Counted from the first letter of the stretch, positions 47,448 through 55,816 are shown. The stretch: DNA of 64,000 bases from Enterobacter sp. 638 (GCF_000016325.1 NC_009436.1:1860001-1924000), one strand, 5' to 3'. The notes: generated from the letters alone by a model not told the origin. A program made the numbers and translations.

Positions 47448-49598
47448 CTAAACGTTTACTGCACTGATTAACCGCGATTTCATCGATTGATAGGCCGACG
47501 CGGCATAATCTTCCGCCCAACGCTGATCGTCGATCGCCTCAAGTTTAACCGCACAGTATTTGGTTTCGGGCGTTTTGGAAATCGGATCGAGATTATCCTG
47601 GGTCAGCTCATTGCACGCCCCAATCCACCACTGATAGGTCATGTAGACCGCACCGGCGTTGATACGCTCGCTGACGCTGGCACGGGTAATCACTTTCCCA
47701 CGACGCGAACGCACCCACACCAGTTGTCCATCCGCAATGCCCAACGCGTCGGCATCCGCCGGGTGAATCTGCACGCGCCCCGGCTCATCGGCGAGACTTT
47801 GCAACGCCGCGCAGTTACCGGTCATCGAACGGCAGGAGTAATGACCGACTTCACGCACGGTGCAGAGTACCAGCGGATAATCCGGGTCCGGCACTTCGGC
47901 AGGCGCACGCCACGGGGCGGCGAACAGCTGACCTTTGCCGCTCGGCGTATCGAACTGATTATCTTTGTACAGATACGGCGTACCCGGGTGATCCAGCGTC
48001 GGGCACGGCCACTGAATATGCCCCATCTCGCCCATTTTTTCGTAGGTGACGCCGTAAAACAGCGGGCACAGCTCACGCATTTCGTCCCAGATTTGCTGGT
48101 TGGAATCGTAATGCATCGGATAGCCCATTTCGCTGGCCAGCAGGCTGATGATCTCCCAGTCGCGTTTGACGTTGCCAGTGGCATCGATCGCTTTGCCAAA
48201 ACGCTGGAATCCGCGGTCGGCGCAGGTGAATACCCCGCCGTGCTCACCCCAGGACGTCGCAGGCAGCAGCACGTCCGCCACTTCCGCCGTTTTGGTCATG
48301 AAGATGTCTTGCACCACAACGAAATCGAGTGCCTCGAACCCGCTGCGCACCAGACCCAAATCGGCTTCGGTCTGGAGCGGATCTTCACCCATGATGTAAT
48401 AGGCTTTCACTTTGCCTTCCAGCGCCAGATGCGGGACTTCGGTGATGCGCACGCCTACCTGATCGTCCATTTTATTGGCGTCGATTCCCCACGCGTCAGC
48501 AAATTTCTGCCGCATTTCGGGATCGGTGACATCCTGATAGCCCGGGAACATGTTGGGCAGCACGCCCATATCACACGCACCCTGCACGTTGTTTTGGCCG
48601 CGAACCGGGCCGACGCCAACGGCAGGGCGACCGAGATTTCCGGTCAGCAGCGCCAGGCTGGAAAGCCCCTTTACCACATCCACCGCTTGTCCAAACTGCG
48701 TCACGCCCATGCCCCACATCACCGTGGCTGACGGCGCGGCTGCAAAGGTGCGCATCGCCTGACGCACGTCCCGCGCGGGAATACCGGTCAGATGCTCAAC
48801 CTTTTCAGGAGCATAATCTTTGACGGTCTCACGATAGGCATCGAGACCCTCAGCAAAGCGTGCGACGTAGGTTTTGTCGTACAACTCCTCTTCCAGCAGG
48901 ACGTAGCCGAACGCATTGACCAGCGCCATATTGCTGCCGTTTTTAAGCGGTAAATGTTGATCGGCGATACGGGCGGTTTCGATGCGACGCGGATCGCAAA
49001 CGATGATTTTCGCGCCGTTCTGGCGCGCTTTCAGCACGCGGCGCGCCACGATAGGGTGAGAGTCTGCACAGTTATAGCCAAACACCAGCAGGCATTTTGA
49101 GTTCTCGATATCGTTAATGGAGTTGCTCATCGCCCCGTTACCGAGCGTTTGCTGCAAACCGGCAACAGACGGGCCGTGACATACTCGCGCGCAGCAATCC
49201 ACATTGTTGGTGTTCAGTACGGCGCGAGCAAATTTCTGCATCACATAGTTGGTTTCGTTACCCGTTCCGCGTGAAGACCCGGTGGTCATAATGGATCGTG
49301 GGCCGAATTGTTCTTTGATCGTTTTCAGTTTGTTGGCGGTGTAACGAATCGCCTCTTCCCAGGTGACAGGCGTAAAGGCATCACCTTTGTTGTAGCGGAT
49401 CATCGGTTGGGTCAGGCGAGGGGTGAGGAGCCGGGTATCGTTCAGGAAATCCCAGCCGTAAAAACCTTTCAGGCACAGCGTACCCTGGTTGGTGACGCCA
49501 TCGGCGGCTTCGGCACGGATAATACGATTGTTTTCGACAACGAGATTTAATTTACAGCCTGCACCGCAGTAAGGGCAGACGCTTGCGACTTTTTTCAT
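47448..49598 (-). CDS. Formate dehydrogenase-H type enzyme (FdhF-like), cysteine form
   Basis: 716 residues, colinear with E. coli FdhF (715). Cytoplasmic bis-MGD enzyme with one 4Fe-4S cluster (CPYCGAGC, CLKG) that oxidises formate, in E. coli as part of formate hydrogenlyase. Residue 140, selenocysteine in FdhF, is Cys here (TGT, 49179-49181) in NNVDCCARVCHGPSVAG; the following His and the later catalytic Arg region (RGTGNETNYVMQKFARA) are kept. Start chosen at the ATG 49598 (MKKVASVCPYC); a TTG one codon upstream is ignored. A sigma-54 type promoter and an inverted-repeat enhancer lie upstream. Partner proteins are not in the window. Confidence 0.92.
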   Translation of the reverse strand: MKKVASVCPYCGAGCKLNLVVENNRIIRAEAADGVTNQGTLCLKGFYGWDFLNDTRLLTPRLTQPMIRYNKGDAFTPVTWEEAIRYTANKLKTIKEQFGPRSIMTTGSSRGTGNETNYVMQKFARAVLNTNNVDCCARVCHGPSVAGLQQTLGNGAMSNSINDIENSKCLLVFGYNCADSHPIVARRVLKARQNGAKIIVCDPRRIETARIADQHLPLKNGSNMALVNAFGYVLLEEELYDKTYVARFAEGLDAYRETVKDYAPEKVEHLTGIPARDVRQAMRTFAAAPSATVMWGMGVTQFGQAVDVVKGLSSLALLTGNLGRPAVGVGPVRGQNNVQGACDMGVLPNMFPGYQDVTDPEMRQKFADAWGIDANKMDDQVGVRITEVPHLALEGKVKAYYIMGEDPLQTEADLGLVRSGFEALDFVVVQDIFMTKTAEVADVLLPATSWGEHGGVFTCADRGFQRFGKAIDATGNVKRDWEIISLLASEMGYPMHYDSNQQIWDEMRELCPLFYGVTYEKMGEMGHIQWPCPTLDHPGTPYLYKDNQFDTPSGKGQLFAAPWRAPAEVPDPDYPLVLCTVREVGHYSCRSMTGNCAALQSLADEPGRVQIHPADADALGIADGQLVWVRSRRGKVITRASVSERINAGAVYMTYQWWIGACNELTQDNLDPISKTPETKYCAVKLEAIDDQRWAEDYAASAYQSMKSRLISAVNV

Positions 49599-49662
49599 CA
49601 ATAACAGACCTGTTAAGAAATGAAGAGAGGTTCACCAGGACACACTCTCGAAAGCAGGACAT

Positions 49663-49679
49663 AAGCAGAATGCATGCCA
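49663..49679 (-). promoter_or_regulatory. Sigma-54 (-24/-12) promoter of the fdhF-like gene
   Basis: Minus-strand TGGCATGCATTCTGCTT: GG and GC are separated by exactly ten bases as sigma-54 requires, and TGGCATG / CTGCT differ from the consensus TGGCACG / TTGCW by one base each. It ends 65 bases before the start codon. E. coli fdhF is also sigma-54/FhlA controlled. Confidence 0.82.
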
Positions 49680-49736
49680 TCTATTCATTGCTTTGATATA
49701 TCAGGGTTTATTGATGGGTTTGTTGCTAAGAAGAGT

Positions 49737-49776
49737 GTGTCATCGTCATGATGCTCGACACATTTGACGATGACAC
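49737..49776. promoter_or_regulatory. Inverted repeat, candidate enhancer (UAS) for the fdhF-like gene
   Basis: GTGTCATCGTCA (49737-49748) and TGACGATGACAC (49765-49776) are perfect 12-bp arms with a 16-base spacer, centred about 80 bases upstream of the -24 element. This is where an activator of sigma-54 polymerase (FhlA type) would bind. No T run, so not a terminator of ariR. Confidence 0.7.
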
Positions 49777-49801
49777 GTTAACAGGGAGTAAGTTGCGGGC
49801 C

Positions 49802-50080
49802 TTAAATATCATCCATGGTGTAGCCAACAACGATTTCCAGCGTTTTGCGAATAACATCGGCGCGAACCACATCGCTGGTTGATTCGAGTGCATGAATCAG
49901 CCATAAAATGAGTCCTTTATTGGTGACATGCCCATCGTTGGCCAGAACTCCGCGCACCGCAGCGGAAAAAATTGCAGCCTCATCGGCAAACCGATCGCCT
50001 GCGGTACGAAAATATTCTGCAACTGCACTGTCGAAGCTTGCTGTCGTAAATTCGGGCTGAACCTGAATATTCTGTCTCAT
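49802..50080 (-). CDS. ariR: AriR/YmgB family biofilm and acid-resistance regulator
   Basis: 92 residues (88 in E. coli AriR/YmgB). Small all-helical protein; the E. coli protein forms dimers, affects biofilm and acid resistance, and signals into the Rcs phosphorelay. Family core is clear: VTNKGLILWLIHALESTSDVVRADVIRKTLEIVVGYT. Third gene of ycgZ-ymgA-ariR, 36 bases after ymgA. In E. coli the operon is repressed by BluR and relieved by blue light through BluF. Confidence 0.9.
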   Translation of the reverse strand: MRQNIQVQPEFTTASFDSAVAEYFRTAGDRFADEAAIFSAAVRGVLANDGHVTNKGLILWLIHALESTSDVVRADVIRKTLEIVVGYTMDDI

Positions 50081-50116
50081 TTATTCTCACCGTGATGGTT
50101 AAGTGGCGGTTGGCAG

Positions 50117-50437
50117 TCAATGTATTTTCTTTGGATCAGCGGGCTTTCCGTTGCTAAATAAAGGAACAACATTGTTATTATTGATCCTTTGAGATCCCTC
50201 TCGATTCGCTGGGTTTTGCACGGCTTTGTAATGTTTAAACGCCACATCACTGCCGCTTATTTCCGCAATAACCTCTGCTATGGCTTCCCGCCGCTCAGGA
50301 TCCTTTTCATGAGCTCTCATGTTCCGTAATCTTTGCGTTAATGCATGCGTATTGATGGGGCCGTTCTCTTTCAACAGCGAAAGAACGGCTTCACCAATAA
50401 GCTCGTCAACCATTTTGTCTACACGACGTCTATTCAT
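50117..50437 (-). CDS. ymgA: YmgA-like two-component connector protein
   Basis: 106 residues (90 in E. coli YmgA). The first part, VDELIGEAVLSLLKENGPINTHALTQRL, is helical and aligns with the YmgA/YcgZ/AriR fold; the tail ends NGKPADPKKIH, recalling the YmgA end. The extra length is in the low-complexity C-terminal half (Asn-rich INNNNVVPLF). Start 50437 has no strong ribosome-binding site; an ATG eight codons in (50413) is an alternative. Middle gene of ycgZ-ymgA-ariR. Confidence 0.8.
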   Translation of the reverse strand: MNRRRVDKMVDELIGEAVLSLLKENGPINTHALTQRLRNMRAHEKDPERREAIAEVIAEISGSDVAFKHYKAVQNPANREGSQRINNNNVVPLFSNGKPADPKKIH

Positions 50438-50533
50438 AACAGCATCTCTGATCGCCTGGTCTTTGTTAGCCTTCAGCGCTCCCTCGTCCCGTTGACTGAC
50501 AAACCAGGAAATCTGTTAATTGTTTTGCGAACT

Positions 50534-50773
50534 TCAGCGATCAAACAGTAAGCCGATAAGAGTTTGATAATGTTTCTCTTCTTCCACATCCGATGCATCT
50601 TCAAGACGGCACAGGAGCTTGGCACACAGCGTCTTGCGATTCAGGCTCCGCCCGTCACGCAGGATTTCGACTACCACCTGTCCAAGTGTCTCCTGCTGGG
50701 TAGGCAGGGCGGCCTTGTCAAAGTACTGTGCAATGGCAGTGGCGGCATCGGGTTGATATCCGTTCTGGCGCAT
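50534..50773 (-). CDS. ycgZ: YcgZ, small connector of the BluR regulon
   Basis: 79 residues (78 in E. coli). Closely matches YcgZ: TQQETLGQVVVEILRDGRSLNRKTLCAKLLCRLE followed by EEEKHYQTLIGLLF. Start 50773 has AGGATC eight bases upstream; the frame is open 24 codons further but these codons lie in the operator palindrome region. First gene of the operon; controlled from the intergenic region 50774-51115. Confidence 0.9.
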   Translation of the reverse strand: MRQNGYQPDAATAIAQYFDKAALPTQQETLGQVVVEILRDGRSLNRKTLCAKLLCRLEDASDVEEEKHYQTLIGLLFDR

Positions 50774-50833
50774 GTTTCGATCCTGTAAAAATGAGTAATC
50801 AGTAACGTTACAAATAAGGTATACACTTTTCTT

Positions 50834-50862
50834 AAATCTGTACATTAAAAATGTACAGATTT
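50834..50862. promoter_or_regulatory. Perfect 13-bp-arm palindrome, candidate BluR operator at ycgZ
   Basis: AAATCTGTACATT-aaa-AATGTACAGATTT. It lies 61 bases upstream of the ycgZ ATG. A MerR-type regulator gene (bluR) is 1.6 kb away, and the related MlrA protein recognises TTGTACA half sites. Confidence 0.75.
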
Positions 50863-50948
50863 TTCATATTTTTTCACTTTTAGTTACAGGTTTTAAATAA
50901 ATCAATAGGTTATGAATGTAAACATTGCAAGGTTATGCAAAGGATATA

Positions 50949-50983
50949 TTGTACAACGTGTATTGCAGAATAAAGTTGTACAA
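50949..50983. promoter_or_regulatory. Two TTGTACAA boxes upstream of bluF
   Basis: Two identical 8-bp palindromes TTGTACAA with starts 27 bases apart, upstream of bluF. Confidence 0.65.
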
Positions 50984-51115
50984 GCCGAAAATGGCGAGAA
51001 AAAAAGCGCTAAATCCTTGAGCTGTAAATTATTTGTTAAGCAATTAATGTGGTATAACACGCAATACCCACATCATTTTTGTGTGCGGCCCACCCGATAA
51101 ACACCCTGGAAAATC

Positions 51116-52337
51116 ATGCTCACAACCATTATTTACCGCAGTCATCTCTGCGCGAACGTTCCAGTTAAATCTCTGGAAAAAATGGTCGAAGCAGCCGCCG
51201 ATAAGAATCGGCACTCGGACGTCACAGGGATTTTATTATTCAACGGAGTGCACTTTTTTCCAGCTGCTCGAAGGGCCGGAAGAGAGCGTCAAGCGTATCT
51301 ACGAGCATATTTGCAACGACCCCCGGCACTACAATCTGGTGGAGTTGCTTTATGACTACGGCCCGTCAAGGCGATTTGGTCATGCAGGCATGGAACTCTT
51401 TGATCTGCGGCGCTACGACAGGGAAGAAGTGCTTCAGCAGGTGCTGAATAAAGGGACAACTCGCTATCAGCTCACGTACAACGATCGTGCGCTACAGTTT
51501 TTCCGCACCTTTGTAGAAGCCACTGAAAAAGAAAACTATTTCGAAATCCCACCGGGCGATACCTGGGAATTTATCCCCGAAGAGGATGCGTTTTCGCGCC
51601 AGCCCCCGGTGATTGCCAAAGGGGCAGACTGTAGCTTTGCGTTTCAGCCCATTGTTGACCCGCTGACGCAACAGGTTGTCTCCTGGGAAGCGCTGCTGCG
51701 TACGCCGTCTGGTGGTTCACCGGCCGTCTATTTTGAGTCGCTGACCGGGAATGCGATTTACGAGTCGGATTTGAAAAGTAAGCAGGTCGCGCTGTCGATG
51801 GCGAGTGCGCTGGGCCTTGAAGGGCAGACGTTATCCCTGAATCTGCTGCCGATGACGCTGGTCAATGTGCCGAATGCCGTCGATTTCCTGCTGAAAGAAA
51901 TCGCCGCCAATGGTCTGGTGCCCGAGCAAATCATTATTGAATTCACCGAAAGTGAGGTGATTTCGCGACTCACCGAATTCAAAGGGGCGGTCCGACAGCT
52001 TAAGAGCGCCGGGATCAGCGTGGCAATCGATCACTTTGGTGCCGGTTTTGCGGGCTTGCTGCTATTGGCGCAATTCCAGCCTGACCGTATCAAGATCAAT
52101 CGCGAGCTGGTTGCGGATGTGCATAAAAGCGGTCCGCGCCAGGCGATTGTTCAGGCCATTATCAAATGCTGTGCCTCACTGGAAATTCAGTTTTGCGCCG
52201 TGGGTGTTGAGAAGGCGGAGGAGTGGATGTGGCTTGAATCCGCTGGGATTTCCGAGTTTCAGGGGCATCTTTTTGCCAGTCCGAAACTGGGAGGCATTCC
52301 GCCGATTGCCTGGCCAGAAAAGAAATTCGATATCTAA
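51116..52337 (+). pseudogene. bluF: bluF, blue-light sensor/BluR antagonist, frameshifted
   Basis: Homologue of E. coli BluF (YcgF, 403 residues): N-terminal BLUF flavin domain and a degenerate EAL domain that does not cut c-di-GMP but binds BluR and lifts repression in blue light. The reading frame starts at 51116 (MLTTIIYRSHL...TGILLFNGVHFF) and breaks in a run of six T (51254-51259). With five T, CAC TTT TTC CAG would continue as HFFQLLEGPEE, and the rest of the protein is intact in that frame to 52337 (QFFRTFVEATE..., IEFTESEVISR, IDHFGAGFAG, WLESAGI). As given, only 47 correct residues are made. Could be a true recent mutation, a slippage site or a sequencing error. Confidence 0.88.
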
Positions 52338-52382
52338 TGTGCGGTAAACCTCTCTCACGCTGAATGATACGAGTCGTAAAGT

Positions 52383-52471
52383 TTGTACAACAATGCATAA
52401 ACCTAATTCTGGTAGGCTTGACAAGCACTTGCTGCTAACCGGATTCTTAGTTATACATTTCATTTGTACAA
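52383..52471. promoter_or_regulatory. Two TTGTACAA boxes upstream of bluR
   Basis: TTGTACAA at 52383-52390 and at 52464-52471, starts 81 bases apart, in the 186-base bluF-bluR gap. The same box occurs twice before bluF and its core in the ycgZ palindrome, so BluR may regulate itself. Confidence 0.6.
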
Positions 52472-52523
52472 TCTGATAAGGTTAGTTAGTTTTAGTATGG
52501 AAGTATTTAGCGTGAGGGAGCTA

Positions 52524-53261
52524 ATGGCCTATTACAGTATCGGTGAAGTCGCCGAACGATGCGGAATCAACCCAGTAACGCTGCGCGCATGGCAGCGTCG
52601 CTATGGTTTGTTGAAACCCCAGCGCAGCGAAGGCGGCCATCGCCAGTTCGATGAAGAAGATATTCTGCGCATCGAAGAAATCAAACGCCTGATGAAAAGC
52701 GGCGTTTCGGTTGGTAAGGTCAAAGCCCTTTTGGGTGCGCAGGAAATGGTCACTGAGAGTAGCTGGACGGCATATCAGGAAGAGATGATGCTGGTTTTAC
52801 GCTACGCCAGCCCGGCAAAATTGCGCGCCAAACTCACTGACTTCCGTCGCGAACATTCCGTTGAAGCCCTTATCGATAATATTCTTGTTCCCGTCCGTCA
52901 ACGCATGAGCCACGATCAAAATACGGTTCGCCACATGGCAAGTCTGTTAGACGGTGTGCTCATTGAGGTTGCGGCGGCTTCCCTGGCGGAATCACGTAAA
53001 AAGTCAGGAAAAGACGCGCTGTTAATCGGTTGGGAATGTGAAGACCGCACGCGCTTGTGGCTTGAGGCTGCCCGGCTTTCTCATAAAGGCTGGCATATTG
53101 ACGTGTTAGCAGAACCGATTGATTCTCCACGTCCAGAACTGTTCCCGGGGCAAAAGATTTTTGTCTGGACGGGTAAAGCCCCTACAGCACGTCAGCAGGA
53201 GCAGCTGGATCACTGGCGAGAGCAGGGTTTTGCGGTGTCGTTCCACGAAGCAGGATTGTAA
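52524..53261 (+). CDS. bluR: MerR-family repressor BluR (YcgE)
   Basis: 245 residues (243 in E. coli BluR). N-terminal MerR helix-turn-helix with wing ([38 protein letters not shown]), then a B12-binding-like C-terminal half in which the cobalamin-ligand motif is absent, as in BluR and MlrA. C-terminal part ([28 protein letters not shown]) follows BluR rather than MlrA. In E. coli it represses ycgZ-ymgA-ariR until BluF removes it in blue light. Start 52524 with GAGGGAG; the frame extends 20 codons upstream over an operator box. Confidence 0.93.
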   Translation: MAYYSIGEVAERCGINPVTLRAWQRRYGLLKPQRSEGGHRQFDEEDILRIEEIKRLMKSGVSVGKVKALLGAQEMVTESSWTAYQEEMMLVLRYASPAKLRAKLTDFRREHSVEALIDNILVPVRQRMSHDQNTVRHMASLLDGVLIEVAAASLAESRKKSGKDALLIGWECEDRTRLWLEAARLSHKGWHIDVLAEPIDSPRPELFPGQKIFVWTGKAPTARQQEQLDHWREQGFAVSFHEAGL

Positions 53262-53291
53262 AAAAGGCCCTTGCGGGCCAGAGTGAATGTC

Positions 53292-53564
53292 TTATTTACG
53301 CCCCATCAACAGGCCAATAATCAGGCCAATGGCACCTGCGGCCATCAATCCGGTCAACGGATTATCACGCACTCTTTCAGACACATCATCTGCAACATCC
53401 GACGCTTTGGCGGCATATTTTCGTGCTGCACCTTTAAGCTGATGTTTAGGTGAGTCAACCGCAGCGCCAAACTGGGATTGTGCTTCTCCAGCGAGTTCGT
53501 CAGCTTTGTTAAAGGCTTTATTCGCCAAGCGATCGGCTTCATTCTCAAAATCATGTGATGACAT
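53292..53564 (-). CDS. DUF883/ElaB-YqjD-like glycine-zipper membrane-anchored protein
   Basis: 90 residues. N-terminal two thirds helical, charged and rich in Ala (NEADRLANKAFNKADELAGEAQ), then RVRDNPLTGLMAAGAIGLIIGLLMGRK, the C-terminal membrane tail with DNP motif and glycine zipper shared by ElaB, YqjD and YgaM. Those proteins sit in the inner membrane by their tails and bind ribosomes in stationary phase. It is not one of the three E. coli paralogues and is not at this place in K-12. AAGGAGAT ribosome-binding site. Convergent with bluR. Confidence 0.8.
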   Translation of the reverse strand: MSSHDFENEADRLANKAFNKADELAGEAQSQFGAAVDSPKHQLKGAARKYAAKASDVADDVSERVRDNPLTGLMAAGAIGLIIGLLMGRK

Positions 53565-53754
53565 AGATAATCTCCTTTTGGTGTCTCCTAAAGTCTAGCG
53601 TCTGACGGCCAATTCGCTCGCGCAGCGCGCCATTTTCGCCCTGTTTCAGTATTTTCCTGGAAATTCTGCGCTGTCTATTTTAAAAATAGGCATTATCTAT
53701 ACATCTTCTACGGCGTAACCCGTTGCCCCGATTAGCTTTTGCTAATCCATTATT

Positions 53755-53767
53755 TATCAATGCATTG
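53755..53767. promoter_or_regulatory. IHF-type site upstream of sufA
   Basis: TATCAATGCATTG matches the core WATCAANNNNTTR. In E. coli, IHF bends the suf promoter so that distant OxyR reaches RNA polymerase. Confidence 0.55.
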
Positions 53768-53872
53768 GATTATTTTAACCAACGCTCCTGCCTGGCGCGG
53801 CAGGGTCTATGCTTAAGTAAAGTAGCCAAAAAGGGCGATTAAGCCGAAAGCCCCTGCTGTCAGGGGGTTGAA

Positions 53873-53889
53873 GTGATAATCGTTATCAC
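53873..53889. promoter_or_regulatory. Fur box of the suf operon
   Basis: GTGATAATCGTTATCAC is a perfect palindrome (7+3+7) containing GATAAT and ATTATC-like halves, 46 bases upstream of sufA. Confidence 0.8.
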
Positions 53890-53935
53890 TAACATGGTGT
53901 TATGCCCGTAGTGGCTCAATAGATGAGGTGGACCT

Positions 53936-54304
53936 ATGGAACTGCATTCAGAAACCTTTAACCCTGCTGATTTCGCCTGGCGTGGATTGACGCTGACGCC
54001 AACAGCGGCGGCGCAGATTCACGAATTAATCGATAAAAAACCGGAAATAGTGGGTTTGCGTTTAGGCGTGAAACAGACCGGCTGCGCGGGCTTTGGCTAC
54101 GTGCTGGGGACGGTCACCGAGCCGGAGAAAGACGATCTAGTGTTCGAAACGGACGGCGCGAAGCTGTTTGTCGCCCTCCAGGCCATGCCGTTTATCGACG
54201 GAACAGAAGTCGATTTCGTGCGCGAAGGCTTAAACCAGTTATTCAAATTTAATAACCCGAAAGCCCAGAACGAATGCGGCTGCGGCGAAAGCTTTGGGGT
54301 ATAG
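53936..54304 (+). CDS. sufA: Fe-S cluster assembly A-type carrier SufA
   Basis: 122 residues, as E. coli. A-type carrier that receives Fe-S clusters from SufBCD and passes them to targets. Three conserved cysteines: one in [10 protein letters not shown] and two at the C terminus in [16 protein letters not shown] ribosome-binding site. First gene of sufABCDSE. Confidence 0.97.
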   Translation: MELHSETFNPADFAWRGLTLTPTAAAQIHELIDKKPEIVGLRLGVKQTGCAGFGYVLGTVTEPEKDDLVFETDGAKLFVALQAMPFIDGTEVDFVREGLNQLFKFNNPKAQNECGCGESFGV

Positions 54305-54312
54305 GCGGTACT

Positions 54313-55800
54313 ATGTCTCGTAATACTGAAGCAACTGACGATGTTAACACCTGGAGCGGCGGGCACCTCAATTACAAAGAGGGGTTCTTCACCCAGCTAC
54401 AAACGGATGAGCTCGCAAAGGGCATTAACGAAGATGTCGTGCGGGCGATCTCGGCAAAGCGTAACGAGCCAGAGTGGATGCTCGAGTTTCGCCTGAGCGC
54501 ATTTCGCGCATGGCTGGAGATGGAAGAGCCGCACTGGCTGAAGGCGCACTATAAACATCTGGACTATCAGGATTACAGCTATTACTCCGCACCGTCCTGC
54601 GGGAGCTGTGATGATACCTGCGCCTCGCAGCCCGGCGCTGTGCAGCAGACCGGGGAAAACAGCTATCTGAGTAAAGAGGTGGAAGAGGCGTTCGAACAGC
54701 TCGGCGTGCCGGTCCGCGAAGGACGCGAAGTGGCGGTCGATGCGATTTTTGACTCGGTGTCTGTCGCCACGACCTACCGCGGCAAGCTGGCGGAGCAGGG
54801 CATCATCTTCTGTTCATTCGGCGAAGCGATCCACGATCACCCGGATCTGGTGAAACAGTACATAGGCACCGTTGTGCCGAGTAACGATAATTTCTTTGCC
54901 GCGCTTAATGCCGCCGTGGCCTCCGACGGGACGTTTATTTACATCCCGAAAGGCGTGCGTTGCCCAATGGAGTTGTCGACCTATTTCCGTATTAACGCCG
55001 AAAAAACCGGACAGTTCGAACGCACCATTCTGGTGGCCGACGAAGGCAGTTATGTCAGTTACATCGAAGGGTGTTCTGCGCCCGTGCGTGACAGCTACCA
55101 GCTGCACGCGGCCGTAGTAGAAGTGATCATCCATAAAGATGCGGAAGTAAAATATTCCACCGTGCAGAACTGGTTCCCTGGCGATGGCAATACCGGCGGT
55201 ATTTTGAATTTCGTGACCAAACGCGCGCTGTGCGAAGGTGAAAACAGCAAGATGTCCTGGACGCAATCGGAAACTGGATCAGCCATTACCTGGAAATACC
55301 CGAGCTGCATTTTGCGCGGCGATAACTCCATCGGCGAGTTCTACTCCGTGGCGCTGACTAGCGGACATCAGCAGGCCGACACCGGCACCAAGATGATTCA
55401 CATCGGCAAAAACACCAAATCGACGATCATCTCGAAAGGGATCTCCGCCGGGCACAGCCAGAATAGCTATCGCGGCCTGGTGAAAATCATGCCGACGGCC
55501 ACCAACGCACGCAACTTTACCCAATGCGACTCGATGCTGATTGGCACCGACTGCGGCGCACACACCTTCCCGTATGTGGAATGCCGGAACAATACGGCTC
55601 AGCTTGAACATGAAGCCACCACCTCGCGCATCGGGGAAGATCAGCTCTTTTACTGCCTGCAACGTGGGATCAGCGAAGAAGACGCCATTTCGATGATTGT
55701 GAACGGCTTCTGTAAGGACGTGTTCTCAGAACTGCCGTTGGAGTTCGCCGTGGAAGCCCAAAAACTGTTGGCAATCAGCCTCGAACACAGCGTCGGTTAA
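54313..55800 (+). CDS. sufB: Fe-S cluster scaffold subunit SufB
   Basis: 495 residues, as E. coli. Scaffold of the SufBC2D complex on which clusters are built with sulfur from SufSE. N-terminal CxxCxxxC-like [12 protein letters not shown] is seen, with the beta-helix core after it and conserved Cys and His near the C terminus ([24 protein letters not shown]). Start 54313 agrees with E. coli and lies eight bases after sufA; the frame opens 13 codons earlier inside sufA. Confidence 0.97.
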   Translation: MSRNTEATDDVNTWSGGHLNYKEGFFTQLQTDELAKGINEDVVRAISAKRNEPEWMLEFRLSAFRAWLEMEEPHWLKAHYKHLDYQDYSYYSAPSCGSCDDTCASQPGAVQQTGENSYLSKEVEEAFEQLGVPVREGREVAVDAIFDSVSVATTYRGKLAEQGIIFCSFGEAIHDHPDLVKQYIGTVVPSNDNFFAALNAAVASDGTFIYIPKGVRCPMELSTYFRINAEKTGQFERTILVADEGSYVSYIEGCSAPVRDSYQLHAAVVEVIIHKDAEVKYSTVQNWFPGDGNTGGILNFVTKRALCEGENSKMSWTQSETGSAITWKYPSCILRGDNSIGEFYSVALTSGHQQADTGTKMIHIGKNTKSTIISKGISAGHSQNSYRGLVKIMPTATNARNFTQCDSMLIGTDCGAHTFPYVECRNNTAQLEHEATTSRIGEDQLFYCLQRGISEEDAISMIVNGFCKDVFSELPLEFAVEAQKLLAISLEHSVG

Positions 55801-55816
55801 GGATTAAGGAAAGCAC

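Larger units (their letters stand above)
50774..51115. promoter_or_regulatory. Divergent ycgZ / bluF control region
   Basis: 342 AT-rich bases without a gene. Holds a 29-bp palindrome with TGTACA in each arm (50834-50862) near the ycgZ promoter, and two copies of TTGTACAA (50949-50956 and 50976-50983) nearer bluF. These are likely BluR (MerR family) sites. A possible ycgZ -10 is TATACC on the minus strand near 50821. Confidence 0.7.
53565..53935 (+). promoter_or_regulatory. Regulatory region of the suf operon
   Basis: 371 bases without a gene. From left: an 18-bp palindrome at 53730-53747, an IHF-type site at 53755-53767, a hairpin CCCCTG-ctgt-CAGGGG near 53851-53866, and a Fur-type palindrome at 53873-53889, then sufA. 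E. coli suf is controlled in the same order by OxyR, IHF, IscR and Fur. The exact OxyR and IscR sites cannot be fixed by eye. Confidence 0.75.

Noticed and set aside
49737..49776. Inverted repeat as terminator of ariR
   Set aside because: The spacer is 16 bases and no T run follows on the minus strand; its position upstream of the sigma-54 promoter fits an enhancer better.
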